A stretch of DNA of 64,000 nucleotides from contig NZ_AFGF01000081.1 in NCBI RefSeq assembly GCF_000219125.1, positions 16,673-80,672 of the forward strand. The letters are read 5' to 3'. Shown in pieces: positions 7,955 to 16,099 of the stretch (the stretch's first letter is position 1; the number at the start of each line of letters is the position of its first letter). Made by a program: the position numbers and the translations under genes. The notes under the pieces are model-generated. The model ran no database searches, was not told the origin of the DNA, and saw only the letters and a list, made by a program, of their open reading frames with translations. Origin of the DNA: Acetonema longum DSM 6540. GTDB lineage: Bacteria > Bacillota > Negativicutes > Sporomusales > Acetonemataceae.

Positions 7955-8769
7955 GCCAGCTGACTGCAGCTCGTCAAGGAGGGCCTGGTCCTGCTGCCTC
8001 TTTTGCTTTTGAACCTCCGGATCCAGTGCCGCCCTGGCCTCCAGATATCTTTGAATAACGTACTTTTTTTGCGGACGGCAATATCCAGCGCCGTCTCACC
8101 GTTTTTATCCTTGATCCGCCAGTCAGCGCCGGCCGCCAGCAGTCTCTCCGCCATCTGGTCATGTCCTTGGGCAGCGGCTTTCATCAGAGCGGTCTGACCG
8201 TCTTTGTCCCGTGCGTTCACATCGGCACCACGCTGCAGCAATATTTCCGCAATAGTCCCATTGCCATACTGAGCCGCCACCATCAAAGGTGTGTACTCAT
8301 CCCCAGTCCGTCTGTCGTCAACCGAAAAGCCGGCAGCCAGAAACAGGTTCATCACATCCTGATGCCCTTGGCCGATCTGTTGAAAATAACTCTTAACAGT
8401 GAACGGGATGCCGCGGGCCTCCAGTTTTTCTTCGGCGGTTACCGGGTTCCGGCGGGGCAGTACCTTTTCCAGAGCCAGATAGGTGGAGCCGGCAGCAACT
8501 GTCCCGATCAGCAACATAATGCCGATGGTGATGGATAACTTCTTATAAAAATTTTCGGCAATGAAAGCAGACGGCTGAAGCAGGCCGTCCGACTCATCAT
8601 GCCATTTGGTCTGTTCACGCTGCAACCGGATTTTCTCTTTAATTTGACGAATAAACTCGTTGTCCGTTTCCTGAGCAGCTCCGGCGACATCCGCCGCAGC
8701 TGCTGCCGCCTCCGCCACCGGTGATTCTATCTCTTGACGCTCTTTTTCTAGTTTTTGTTCATCAGTCAT
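7951..8769 (-). CDS. Membrane-anchored ankyrin-repeat protein, apparently frameshifted
   Basis: Residues 1-75 are acidic/alanine-rich and cytoplasmic, one membrane segment (LSITIGIMLLIGTVAAGS) lies near 76-95, and three to four ankyrin repeats follow (TPLMVAAQYGNGTIAEILLQ; GQTALMKAAAQGHDQMAERL; GETALDIAV). After DIAVRKK the zero frame runs into a basic, non-conserved tail (about 45 residues) that ends at 7951, while the minus-one frame continues into the conserved module at 7496-7954. The switch point is an A7 tract on the coding strand (8064-8070). A sequencing error, a true mutation, or slippage at A7 are all possible. A GGTGAAAG ribosome binding site precedes the ATG at 8769. Ankyrin repeats suggest protein-protein interaction; partner unknown. 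Confidence 0.7.
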   Translation of the reverse strand: MTDEQKLEKERQEIESPVAEAAAAAADVAGAAQETDNEFIRQIKEKIRLQREQTKWHDESDGLLQPSAFIAENFYKKLSITIGIMLLIGTVAAGSTYLALEKVLPRRNPVTAEEKLEARGIPFTVKSYFQQIGQGHQDVMNLFLAAGFSVDDRRTGDEYTPLMVAAQYGNGTIAEILLQRGADVNARDKDGQTALMKAAAQGHDQMAERLLAAGADWRIKDKNGETALDIAVRKKSTLFKDIWRPGRHWIRRFKSKRGSRTRPSLTSCSQLA

Positions 8770-8925
8770 TCTTTCACCGCCCTATCGCGTATTGCTCTGC
8801 CGACCAAACCTATCAAAATTCCTGAAAATTCCTATAGGTTTCCTGTATAGATTGATTCAGCAAGGGCAATCGGATATCCTTCCAGGATAGTTTGGCGAAG
8901 ACTGATTTGAGTCGAAAAGCCTATG

Positions 8926-9282
8926 TCATGGCAATACTTCTTCCTGCAGCACCTCAGCCACATGGCCGGCGCCGGCTGCCACTCCCCGGGAAAAGGCGTC
9001 ACCGGCCTCCCTGGCTTCCTGGCTGCCGCTCTGAGCCGCATTCCCCAGGGAGGATACAATTTTCTCCAGTTTGCTGTCATCCCCGGTCAGAGAATCCAAT
9101 TCCGACTCAATGAGTTCCACGGCATGGCTCATGCCTTCTACCAAACCGGCATCAAAGGGCTGACCGCTCATCACGGCTTCCAGGTGCATCTCGCCGGCCC
9201 GGTTTCCCAGAGCCGTCACCACTTCGACCAATTTATGCCTGTTGTGTTCCCCTGTGGCGTTAGAATCAGTCATATCACTCAC
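8926..9282 (-). CDS. Small hypothetical protein, acidic and Ala/Gly-rich
   Basis: A 118-residue soluble protein without signal peptide or membrane segment. It begins at GTG 9282 after GGGAGGG. The composition is rich in Ala, Glu, Gly and Ser and mostly helical in appearance (for example LGNAAQSGSQEAREAGDAF near residue 80). I do not recognise a family. It sits downstream of cadA on the same strand with a gap of about 50 bases, so it may be co-transcribed with the metal efflux genes. Confidence 0.5.
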   Translation of the reverse strand: MSDMTDSNATGEHNRHKLVEVVTALGNRAGEMHLEAVMSGQPFDAGLVEGMSHAVELIESELDSLTGDDSKLEKIVSSLGNAAQSGSQEAREAGDAFSRGVAAGAGHVAEVLQEEVLP

Positions 9283-9335
9283 TATTTTCCCTCCCTGCTT
9301 TTACTTGATTTTAGTATAAGCAGTTTGGGAAAAAT

Positions 9336-11477
9336 TCATGAAGCCGTTTGAGTTTCCATCGCGCGCATGGCGTTTAATATCGCGATCACCGCAACGCCTA
9401 CGTCGCCGAAAACCGCTTCCCACATAGTCGCGATGCCCATCGCTCCCAAAGCCAGGATGACCGCTTTTACGCCGAGAGCGAATACGATATTCTGCCAAAC
9501 GATACGGCGGGTTTTTTGGGCGATGCGGATCGCCGCAACCAGTTTGGATGGCTCATCGGTCATCAGCACCACGTCAGCCGCTTCAATCGCCGCATCGGAA
9601 CCAACGCCCCCCATGGCGACGCCGATGTCGCTCCGGGCCAGCACCGGCGCGTCGTTGATGCCGTCGCCGACAAAAACCAGTTTTCCTTTTGTCGTTTTTT
9701 CCTGTTCAATGGCTTCCAGCTTCTCTACCTTCTGATGGGGCAGCAATTCCGCGAATACCGTGTCCAAACCGATTTCACGGGCAATGCTTTCGCCGACTGC
9801 CCGGCTGTCGCCGGTCAGCATAACAATACGCTTGACGCCGATGTCTCTTAGCCGTTGAATGGCTTGCTTACTATCGGGTTTTACTTCATCGGCAATGACG
9901 ATATAGCCGGCAAAGGCCCCGTCAACCGCCAGGTACACAATGGTCCCGGGGACCTCTTCCTGAGGATAGGCAATGCCATGGGCAGCAAGCAGGCTGCCGT
10001 TTCCGGCCAAAACGGTTTTCCCGTCCACTTGGGCAAGAATGCCCTGCCCTGCAATTTCTTCATATTCCCCGATCCGGACCGGATCTACTGCCTGACCGAA
10101 CGCTTTTCTCACCGATGCCGCAATGGGGTGGTTGGAATTGCTCTCGGCATAAGCCGCAACTGCCAGAAGCCCATCTGCCGTCCAGCCGTTGGCAGGTTCA
10201 ACACGAGACACTTTGAAAACTCCCTTGGTCAATGTTCCCGTTTTGTCGAAGACAACGGTATCCACGTTGTTTAAGGCTTCCAGATAATTGCTTCCTTTAA
10301 CCAGGATTCCGTTCCTTGAAGCACCGCCGATGCCGCCGAAGAATCCAAGGGGGATGGAGATAACCAGGGCGCAGGGGCAGGATACCACCAGGAAGACCAG
10401 GGCGCGACTGATCCAGTCGGCAAAATTCGCCCCCGGCACAAACAGAGGAGGTATAACAGCCAAAGCTAACGCTGCAAAAACCACAACCGGGGTATAGTAT
10501 CTGGCGAACTTGGTAATGAAATTTTCCATGGGAGACTTTTTGCTGCCGGCGTTCTGCACCAGGTCGAGGATCTTGGCTACGGTGGATTCCTCGAAGGCTT
10601 TTGTCACTTCGATTGTCAGCAGGCCGTTTTTGTTGATGGAGCCGGAAAGAATGGCACTGCCCGGCTCTACATCCCGCGGCAGGGACTCGCCGGTTAGGGC
10701 GGAGGTATCAACGGCGGAATTGCCTTCTACAACGAATCCGTCCAGAGGCACCTTTTCCCCCGGTTTGACGACGATCTTGTCGCCGGGCCGCACTTCCTCC
10801 GGCGATACCCGCCGGACTTCATTTTCCAGCTTCAGGTTGGCAAAGTCAGGCCGGATATCCATCAGTGCGGCGATCGACTTGCGGGAGCGATTGACCGCCA
10901 TCCGCTGAAAGGCTTCGCCGATCTGATAGAATAGCATGACCGCCACCCCTTCCGGGTATTCGCCGATGGCAAAGGCACCTATAGTAGCGACACTCATCAA
11001 AAAGTTCTCGTCAAACACCTGGCCGCGCGAGATGTTTTTCAGGGCGCGCCAGACCACCTCGCCGCCCACCAGCAGATAACTGATCAAAAACAGCGCCAAT
11101 TTGACCGGCCCGGCGAATTCAAAGGCCATTCCCGCCGCAAAGAGAACTGCACCGGCAAGAATCATCAGGCGTTCTACCCGTTCTTTCCGTTCGGCGGCGG
11201 CATCCGCCTCAGGTTTCTGTTGTTTCATAGCCTTGAATTCCGACATGACAATTTCCGGCTCATAATGCCGGGCAATTTGATCCGCCTGGGTTACAATATC
11301 CGTCAGTCGGCTGTCGTCGTTGATCTCCAGCGAAAGTTTTTGTGACGGGAAATCAACGATGGCGCCGGCGACTCCGTCCAGTTTGCGGATATGATTTTGG
11401 ATTTTTTCGGCGCATACAGGGCAGCAAAGGTTTTCCAGGAAATATTCCTTCTTCAGAACAGCGGCTTCCATTGTCAT
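9336..11477 (-). CDS. cadA: Cadmium/zinc/lead-type P1B ATPase
   Basis: A 713-residue heavy-metal efflux ATPase. It has an N-terminal HMA domain with the CCPVC metal-binding pair near residue 18, then membrane helices, the actuator motif TGES, the transmembrane CPC motif in VSCPCALVI (Zn/Cd/Pb class), the phosphorylation site DKTGTLTKG and the hinge GDGINDAPVLA. It would export divalent soft metals from the cytoplasm. The ArsR-family gene at 11540-11896 lies immediately upstream, giving a cadC-cadA operon. A good ribosome binding site, GAAGGAGG, precedes the ATG. A palindrome related to the cadC operator lies in the 60-base gap before this gene. Confidence 0.93.
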   Translation of the reverse strand: MTMEAAVLKKEYFLENLCCPVCAEKIQNHIRKLDGVAGAIVDFPSQKLSLEINDDSRLTDIVTQADQIARHYEPEIVMSEFKAMKQQKPEADAAAERKERVERLMILAGAVLFAAGMAFEFAGPVKLALFLISYLLVGGEVVWRALKNISRGQVFDENFLMSVATIGAFAIGEYPEGVAVMLFYQIGEAFQRMAVNRSRKSIAALMDIRPDFANLKLENEVRRVSPEEVRPGDKIVVKPGEKVPLDGFVVEGNSAVDTSALTGESLPRDVEPGSAILSGSINKNGLLTIEVTKAFEESTVAKILDLVQNAGSKKSPMENFITKFARYYTPVVVFAALALAVIPPLFVPGANFADWISRALVFLVVSCPCALVISIPLGFFGGIGGASRNGILVKGSNYLEALNNVDTVVFDKTGTLTKGVFKVSRVEPANGWTADGLLAVAAYAESNSNHPIAASVRKAFGQAVDPVRIGEYEEIAGQGILAQVDGKTVLAGNGSLLAAHGIAYPQEEVPGTIVYLAVDGAFAGYIVIADEVKPDSKQAIQRLRDIGVKRIVMLTGDSRAVGESIAREIGLDTVFAELLPHQKVEKLEAIEQEKTTKGKLVFVGDGINDAPVLARSDIGVAMGGVGSDAAIEAADVVLMTDEPSKLVAAIRIAQKTRRIVWQNIVFALGVKAVILALGAMGIATMWEAVFGDVGVAVIAILNAMRAMETQTAS

Positions 11478-11502
11478 ATGCCTCCTTCAAATTATAATTG
11501 CT

Positions 11503-11524
11503 TAGTTGCTCACCTGCTCAACTA
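11503..11524 (-). promoter_or_regulatory. Palindrome between cadC and cadA, possible second operator
   Basis: TAGTTG and CAACTA arms separated by ten bases. Read on the minus strand it begins ATAGTTGA, as does the palindrome over the cadC promoter, and both contain a TGAGCAA or TTGCTCAA segment, so it may be a second binding site for the repressor. Confidence 0.35.
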
Positions 11525-11539
11525 TCAAGAGAAAATTTT

Positions 11540-11896
11540 TTATTCTCGAATATGCTCGAACCCCTTGTCCAGAATATCCTTCACATGGGAGTCCGCAAGG
11601 GAATAGTACACAATCTGCCCTTCCTTGCGAAACCGCACCAGATTGGACAGACGAAGGGATTTCAATTGATGGGATATGGCCGATTTGGTCATATTCAAAA
11701 GCGAGGCTAAATCGCAGACGCACAGTTCATTCAGTTCCAGCGCGTAAAGGATTTTGACCCTGGTGGGGTCCGCAAACATTTTATAAAGGGTTGCCATCCG
11801 GTTGAATTCTTCTCTTGGCGCGAATCGCTCCCGCACACTGTTGACCACATCTTCATGAATAACGTCACAATCGCACAGCATCTGTTTGTCTGTCAT
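11540..11896 (-). CDS. cadC: ArsR/SmtB-family metal-responsive repressor, CadC-like
   Basis: A 118-residue winged-helix repressor. The N-terminus contains CDCDVIHEDVV, typical of CadC, and the metal-site ELCVCDLA lies at the start of the recognition region, followed by LLNMTKSAISHQLKSLRLS, the DNA-binding helix-turn-helix. Metal binding would release it from DNA and turn on cadA. I choose the ATG at 11896 because GGTGGTG lies six bases before it; an in-frame ATG at 11902 is too close. A consensus promoter and a palindrome lie directly upstream. Confidence 0.88.
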   Translation of the reverse strand: MTDKQMLCDCDVIHEDVVNSVRERFAPREEFNRMATLYKMFADPTRVKILYALELNELCVCDLASLLNMTKSAISHQLKSLRLSNLVRFRKEGQIVYYSLADSHVKDILDKGFEHIRE

Positions 11897-11918
11897 ATGC
11901 ATCACCACCCCGCAATAA

Positions 11919-11934
11919 TTGAGCAATCATTCAA
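11919..11934 (-). promoter_or_regulatory. Candidate CadC operator
   Basis: TTGAGCAATCATTCAA, with TTGA/TCAA arms, lies just downstream of the -10 box of the cadC promoter and upstream of the start codon, the normal position of an ArsR/CadC operator. Confidence 0.5.
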
Positions 11935-11938
11935 CTAT

Positions 11939-11967
11939 ATAATATCTGCCGGCAATCATTTTGTCAA
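11939..11967 (-). promoter_or_regulatory. Sigma-A promoter of cadC-cadA
   Basis: On the minus strand: TTGACA (-35), a 17-base spacer and TATTAT (-10). Near-consensus in both boxes and spacing, about 40 bases before the cadC start. Confidence 0.75.
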
Positions 11968-11982
11968 GAGCCTTTAATTTCA

Positions 11983-12059
11983 CAAGGCAAGTCATCTCCT
12001 GCCTCTAATCCTTCCTTGACCGCGACAGCGACAACCTCGGCAGGAGATGACTTGCCTTG
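11983..12059. repeat. Perfect 21-bp inverted repeat with 35-base loop
   Basis: The arms at 11983-12003 and 12039-12059 (beginning CAAGGCAAGTCATCTCC and ending GGAGATGACTTGCCTTG) are exactly complementary. T-rich sequence follows on the right. It lies between the divergent cadC promoter and the end of the sirtuin gene. It could be a terminator, a small RNA or the remains of a mobile element; unusually strong for an ordinary terminator. Confidence 0.75.
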
Positions 12060-12100
12060 AATTTTTTGACATGATAAAATAAATTGTTAGTAATTCCGCA

Positions 12101-12820
12101 CTATAAAGAAACCATTCCCAGTACCTCGCCGACACTGCCCTGAATCAGCAGGTCCGCCTTGCCGTCGGCAGAAGTTGGTGCCCGGTTGATCAGAACTAGT
12201 TTATTTCCCCGGTAATAGTCAATCAGCCCGGCGGCGGGATAGACCACCAGGGAAGTGCCTGCGACAATCAGGACGTCGGCGTTGGCGATAAAGGCAGTTG
12301 CTTGCTGCATGATGCCCATATCCAGTCCTTCTTCATACAAAACCACATCCGGTTTCACCGTGCCGCCGCAGGAACAGGTCGGAACGCCGCTGGCCCGGAT
12401 AATAAACTGTTCGTCATAGAAAGCTTTGCAGCGGCTGCAGTAATTGCGTTTAACCGATCCATGCAGTTCCAGTACGGTTTTGCTGCCTGCCGCCTGGTGC
12501 AAGCCGTCGATATTCTGGGTGATGACCGCTTTCACTTTGCCGGTTCGCTCCCATTCCGCCAGTCTGATATGAGCCTTATTCGGTTTTGCCCCGGGGGCAA
12601 GCAGCTTTGCTTTGTAAAAGGCATAGAATTCATCCGTATGGGAGACATAGAAACTATGGCTGAGCATGACTTCCGGCGGATAGGCATATTGTTGGCTGTA
12701 CAAGCCGTCAACGCTGCGAAAGTCGGGAATGCCGCTTTCCGTCGATACGCCGGCGCCGCCGAAAAATACAATATTATCGCTGCCGGCCAGCATCGCCTGC
12801 AGCTTTGCCGCTTGGTCCAT
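12101..12820 (-). CDS. cobB: NAD-dependent protein deacylase (Sir2 family)
   Basis: A 239-residue sirtuin that removes acyl groups from lysine using NAD. The NAD-binding loop FFGGAGVSTESGIPDFRS (near residue 22), the catalytic TQNIDGLH motif and LHGS with the active-site His are present, as are two zinc-binding cysteine pairs (CSRC and CSCG). VAGTSLVVYPAA near the end completes the NAD site. The ATG at 12820 is preferred because GAGGGAG precedes it at a proper distance. It stands alone between the cad operon and an antiporter gene. The symbol is by family analogy only. Confidence 0.92.
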   Translation of the reverse strand: MDQAAKLQAMLAGSDNIVFFGGAGVSTESGIPDFRSVDGLYSQQYAYPPEVMLSHSFYVSHTDEFYAFYKAKLLAPGAKPNKAHIRLAEWERTGKVKAVITQNIDGLHQAAGSKTVLELHGSVKRNYCSRCKAFYDEQFIIRASGVPTCSCGGTVKPDVVLYEEGLDMGIMQQATAFIANADVLIVAGTSLVVYPAAGLIDYYRGNKLVLINRAPTSADGKADLLIQGSVGEVLGMVSL

Positions 12821-13057
12821 CGCTACTCCCTCTTTCTTCACTGTTTTCTGATCTTTTATCTTCTATGTTATTGCTTTTTATCCAAAATCCTCTTTTTTTA
12901 TGTACAGCCCATTTTTACCGATGCTTCATCGGGTTACTTTCAAAAAGATTGGGAAACACTTTATCCAGCAAACTGATATACTCATCATTCCGGGCAAGCC
13001 CAGTGCAACTTCTCATTGCTGTTTACCGATATATTACAAGTAAAGGGGTTCTCGTAA

Positions 13058-15340
13058 TTGCATGTACCTGCACTAATCTCTGATCTGGCATTAATGCTTT
13101 TGGTCGCAGGAGCCATGACGCTTCTGTTCAAAAAACTCCGTCAGCCTCTGGTTTTAGGCTATATCATTGCCGGCTTCATCGTCGGCCCTTATTCCGGCTG
13201 GTTTCCCGCCGTAACCGATACGGTGAACATCCACACCTGGAGCGAAATCGGCATCATTATCCTTATGTTTTCCCTGGGTCTGGAGTTTAATCTGCATAAG
13301 CTGGCCTCGGTTGGCGGCACGGCCATCATCACAGCGATTACCGAAGTGGTCTCTATGCTTGCGGTGGGCTACGGCTGTGGTCAGCTCATGGGCTGGAACA
13401 AAATGGACAGTATTTTTCTCGGCGGCATGCTGTCCATGTCCTCCACAACCATTATCATCAAGGCATTCGAAGATTTTAACATGAAGGGGAAAAAATTTAC
13501 CGAGCTGGTCTTCGGCACCCTGGTCATTGAGGATATTGCCGGTATTTTTATGATGGTCATACTGTCGACAATTGCCGTCAGTCAGGGAATTTCCGGCGGT
13601 GAGCTGGCCGCCAGCCTGGTCAAAATGGTCTTTTACCTGGCCCTCTGGCTGCTTCTGGGCATCTATTGGCTGCCGACGCTGCTGCAGAAAACCCAAAACC
13701 TGATGAATGATGAGACCCTGCTGGTTGTTTCTTTGGGCCTATGCTTCGGCATGGTTCTGCTGGCCACTCATCTGGGATTCTCCTCCGCTTTGGGCGCGTT
13801 CCTGGCAGGGTCCCTGCTGGCGGGGACCATTCACATGGAGGAGATTGAGCATGTCAGCAAGCCCGTCAAAGACCTGTTCGGGGCCGTTTTTTTCATCTCG
13901 GTGGGGATGATGGTCAATCCGGCCCTGATCATGGAATACGCCGGTCCGATTGTGATCATTACCATCACTACGATTGTCGGCAAAGCGATTTTTTCCACCC
14001 TGGGGGTTCTGGGTTCCGGACAGCCTTTACAAACATCGATCCTTTGCGGCTTCTCCCTGGCTCAAATCGGGGAGTTCTCCTTTATCATCGCTTCCCTGGG
14101 CATATCCCTGGGGGTGATCAGCGAGTATATCTACCCGATTGTGGTTTCGGTTTCCGTCATTACCACCTTTACCACGCCGTTCGTCATCCGGTCGGCGGAA
14201 GGGGCCTATGCCTTTGTTAATAAGCACCTGCCGGCCAAATTCTCGGATTACCTCAACCGCCATACTTCAGAAGACCGGTCCGAAGCGGAAAAGGACAGCG
14301 ATTGGAACGCTTTTGTCAAAAAATTTTTTTCCCGTCTGACGCTTTATGCCGTCATCATGCTGGGAATTATTCTGGGCGGAACTTCGTTTGTCCGGCCTTT
14401 CCTGAACGCTTATATGGATTCGACCATTGCCGCCATTCTCACCGTGCTGGCCATTCTGATTGTGATGGCGCCATTTCTGCGACAGGGCTTATTTCAAAAG
14501 AATGAATTCTTTATTCCCCTTTGGTTTAAAAACAGAACCAACCGGCTGCCCTTGCTCGTATTGCTTAGCCTGCGGTTTGCCATCATGGTTTTCCTTGTGG
14601 CGCTGCCAATTCGCATCCTATTCCATTTCGCCGCCTTCTACATTTTGCTGGCTGCAGCGGCTATGATCTTTTTTATCGCCCGTTCCGAATGGCTGATTAC
14701 CCCTTATTTGCAAATTGAAGCAAGATTTCTTACGAATTTCAACGAAAGGAAACTGAACGAAAGAAAAGACGCCGGTCTGGAGCACAACTGGCTGGATGAA
14801 CGGATCTATGTAAGCAGCGTTACCTTGAATCGCGAATCTTCCGTCATAAATAAGCGTTTGCTTGATCTGTCAATCACCAAGCGTTTCGACATGAAAATCA
14901 TCAAAATCATCCGCAACGATAAGCATATTAATATTCCCGCCGGAACCGAAAAGCTCTTGCCAGGGGACATTATTTTCATTGCCGGAACCCTTGACGGATT
15001 AAACAATACGGATGTTGTTTCTGATTTTGATTTGACAAAAAAAGCTGCCGGCGAATTTGCCACCCTGCACGATTTTATCAACCATCAGGAACACTACGCC
15101 GAAGCTGACCAACTGCTTTCTTTCGCCATAACGGTGGAAAAAGGCTCCGCACTGGCAGGCGTCCGCATCAAAGATTCCAAAATAAAAAGCGAATGGGGCA
15201 GTCTCCTCCTCGGCCTGGAAAGAGACCTTTACCCCATTATTTTCCCCAATATCAATATGCGCCTCCAGGAAAACGACTTGCTCTGGATTCTGGGTTCGCA
15301 AAAAATGGCCGGTAAACTGGCTAAAATGGATTTACTGTAA
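13058..15340 (+). CDS. CPA2-family cation:proton antiporter with C-terminal TrkA_C-like domain
   Basis: A 760-residue inner-membrane protein. About residues 5-390 form the 12-13 helix sodium/hydrogen exchanger domain of the KefB/CPA2 type, including GYIIAGFIVGP and the FSLGLEFNL segment. After a second group of hydrophobic helices (about 430-545) the cytoplasmic end contains TrkA_C-like modules (LLPGDIIFIAGTLDGL near 640), which usually bind nucleotides or regulate ion flux. The likely start is the TTG at 13058 with AAGGGG upstream; no better ATG with a ribosome binding site was seen. Transported ion (K+ or Na+) is uncertain. Confidence 0.85.
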   Translation: MHVPALISDLALMLLVAGAMTLLFKKLRQPLVLGYIIAGFIVGPYSGWFPAVTDTVNIHTWSEIGIIILMFSLGLEFNLHKLASVGGTAIITAITEVVSMLAVGYGCGQLMGWNKMDSIFLGGMLSMSSTTIIIKAFEDFNMKGKKFTELVFGTLVIEDIAGIFMMVILSTIAVSQGISGGELAASLVKMVFYLALWLLLGIYWLPTLLQKTQNLMNDETLLVVSLGLCFGMVLLATHLGFSSALGAFLAGSLLAGTIHMEEIEHVSKPVKDLFGAVFFISVGMMVNPALIMEYAGPIVIITITTIVGKAIFSTLGVLGSGQPLQTSILCGFSLAQIGEFSFIIASLGISLGVISEYIYPIVVSVSVITTFTTPFVIRSAEGAYAFVNKHLPAKFSDYLNRHTSEDRSEAEKDSDWNAFVKKFFSRLTLYAVIMLGIILGGTSFVRPFLNAYMDSTIAAILTVLAILIVMAPFLRQGLFQKNEFFIPLWFKNRTNRLPLLVLLSLRFAIMVFLVALPIRILFHFAAFYILLAAAAMIFFIARSEWLITPYLQIEARFLTNFNERKLNERKDAGLEHNWLDERIYVSSVTLNRESSVINKRLLDLSITKRFDMKIIKIIRNDKHINIPAGTEKLLPGDIIFIAGTLDGLNNTDVVSDFDLTKKAAGEFATLHDFINHQEHYAEADQLLSFAITVEKGSALAGVRIKDSKIKSEWGSLLLGLERDLYPIIFPNINMRLQENDLLWILGSQKMAGKLAKMDLL

Positions 15341-15433
15341 TAGTCGATATACGGCCCCTACGCAAGATAGGCTACGGCTTCCATGCCCCAAGTGACCTGG
15401 CGGTTGCCGGAAGCTGGCTCCCTTCAATACAAA

Positions 15434-15468
15434 ACGGCCTATTCCCGCAAGGGAATAGGCCGTGCTTT
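15434..15468 (+). terminator. Terminator after the antiporter gene
   Basis: ACGGCCTATTCCC and GGGAATAGGCCGT form a perfect 13-pair stem with a GCAA tetraloop, followed by a short T-rich stretch. It can also serve the tRNA-Ser genes that converge from the right. Confidence 0.8.
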
Positions 15469-15477
15469 CTTAATGTG

Positions 15478-15568
15478 TGGCGGAGTGGCAGGGATTTGAA
15501 CCCTGGCGGGGCTTGCACCCCCTAACGATTTAGCAAACCGTCCTCTTCAGCCGCTTGAGTACCACTCC
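15478..15568 (-). tRNA. tRNA-Ser (GCT)
   Basis: Minus-strand gene of 91 bases including an encoded CCA. Acceptor GGAGTGG pairs with CCACTCC; the anticodon loop TTTGCTAAA gives GCT; a long variable arm typical of class II tRNA-Ser and a GGTTCAAATCC T-loop are present. Confidence 0.95.
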
Positions 15569-15610
15569 GTAGATGAATGCTGTGTATCTTAAATTGCCAA
15601 TGATTAAACG

Positions 15611-15699
15611 TGGCGGAGGGGGTGGGATTCGAACCCACGGTCCCTTGCGGGATCACTGGTTTTCAAGACCAGCTCCATAAACCGCTCGGACACCCCTCC
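15611..15699 (-). tRNA. tRNA-Ser (TGA)
   Basis: Minus-strand gene of 89 bases including an encoded CCA. Acceptor GGAGGGG pairs with CCCCTCC; the anticodon loop CTTGAAA gives TGA; a long variable arm (GATCCCGCAAGGGACC) marks it as tRNA-Ser. It lies 42 bases upstream of the tRNA-Ser (GCT) and probably shares its transcript. Confidence 0.95.
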
Positions 15700-15903
15700 G
15701 TGTCCGACACATAAAATATTATATCAAATTCAACAATCGAATGTCAAATAATTATTTTCCGAAATCAGCGGGTGAATCCAGAGTCAGGCCACCGCACTGG
15801 GGCCATTGGTTTATTTCCTCTCTTGACTTCGCCGAATAGAAGAAGTATATTTTAATTGCGGCACAAATGCAAGCCGTAATAATTAGGCAAAGAGGTGAGA
15901 AAA

Positions 15904-16032
15904 ATGGATGCAGACCGACCTAGTCCACATTATCGTCAAAATTCATACAATTTCAAATGGAATACTCCATTTTTCTTGCTCAGAATAGACAGAGGCCTGT
16001 GCAATAAGTTCTTGTTCCTTTTTATGCCTTGA
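15904..16032 (+). CDS. Possible 42-residue small protein
   Basis: A short open frame with a good ribosome binding site (AGAGGTGAG, seven bases before the ATG). The product begins MDADRPSPHY and becomes aromatic and hydrophobic at its end (FLFLFMP). No family is recognised. It ends 67 bases before the corA start. Small size and lack of known relatives make it only a candidate. Confidence 0.3.
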   Translation: MDADRPSPHYRQNSYNFKWNTPFFLLRIDRGLCNKFLFLFMP

Positions 16033-16099
16033 CGGAACCCCGCGCGCTCTCTCTGTGGCAAAAAAAATGGTGTATTCCCCTAAAAAGGAGGACCGCACC

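Noticed and set aside
12302..12976. Long open frame antisense to the sirtuin gene
   Set aside because: Shadow of a gene with complete catalytic motifs and its own ribosome binding site.
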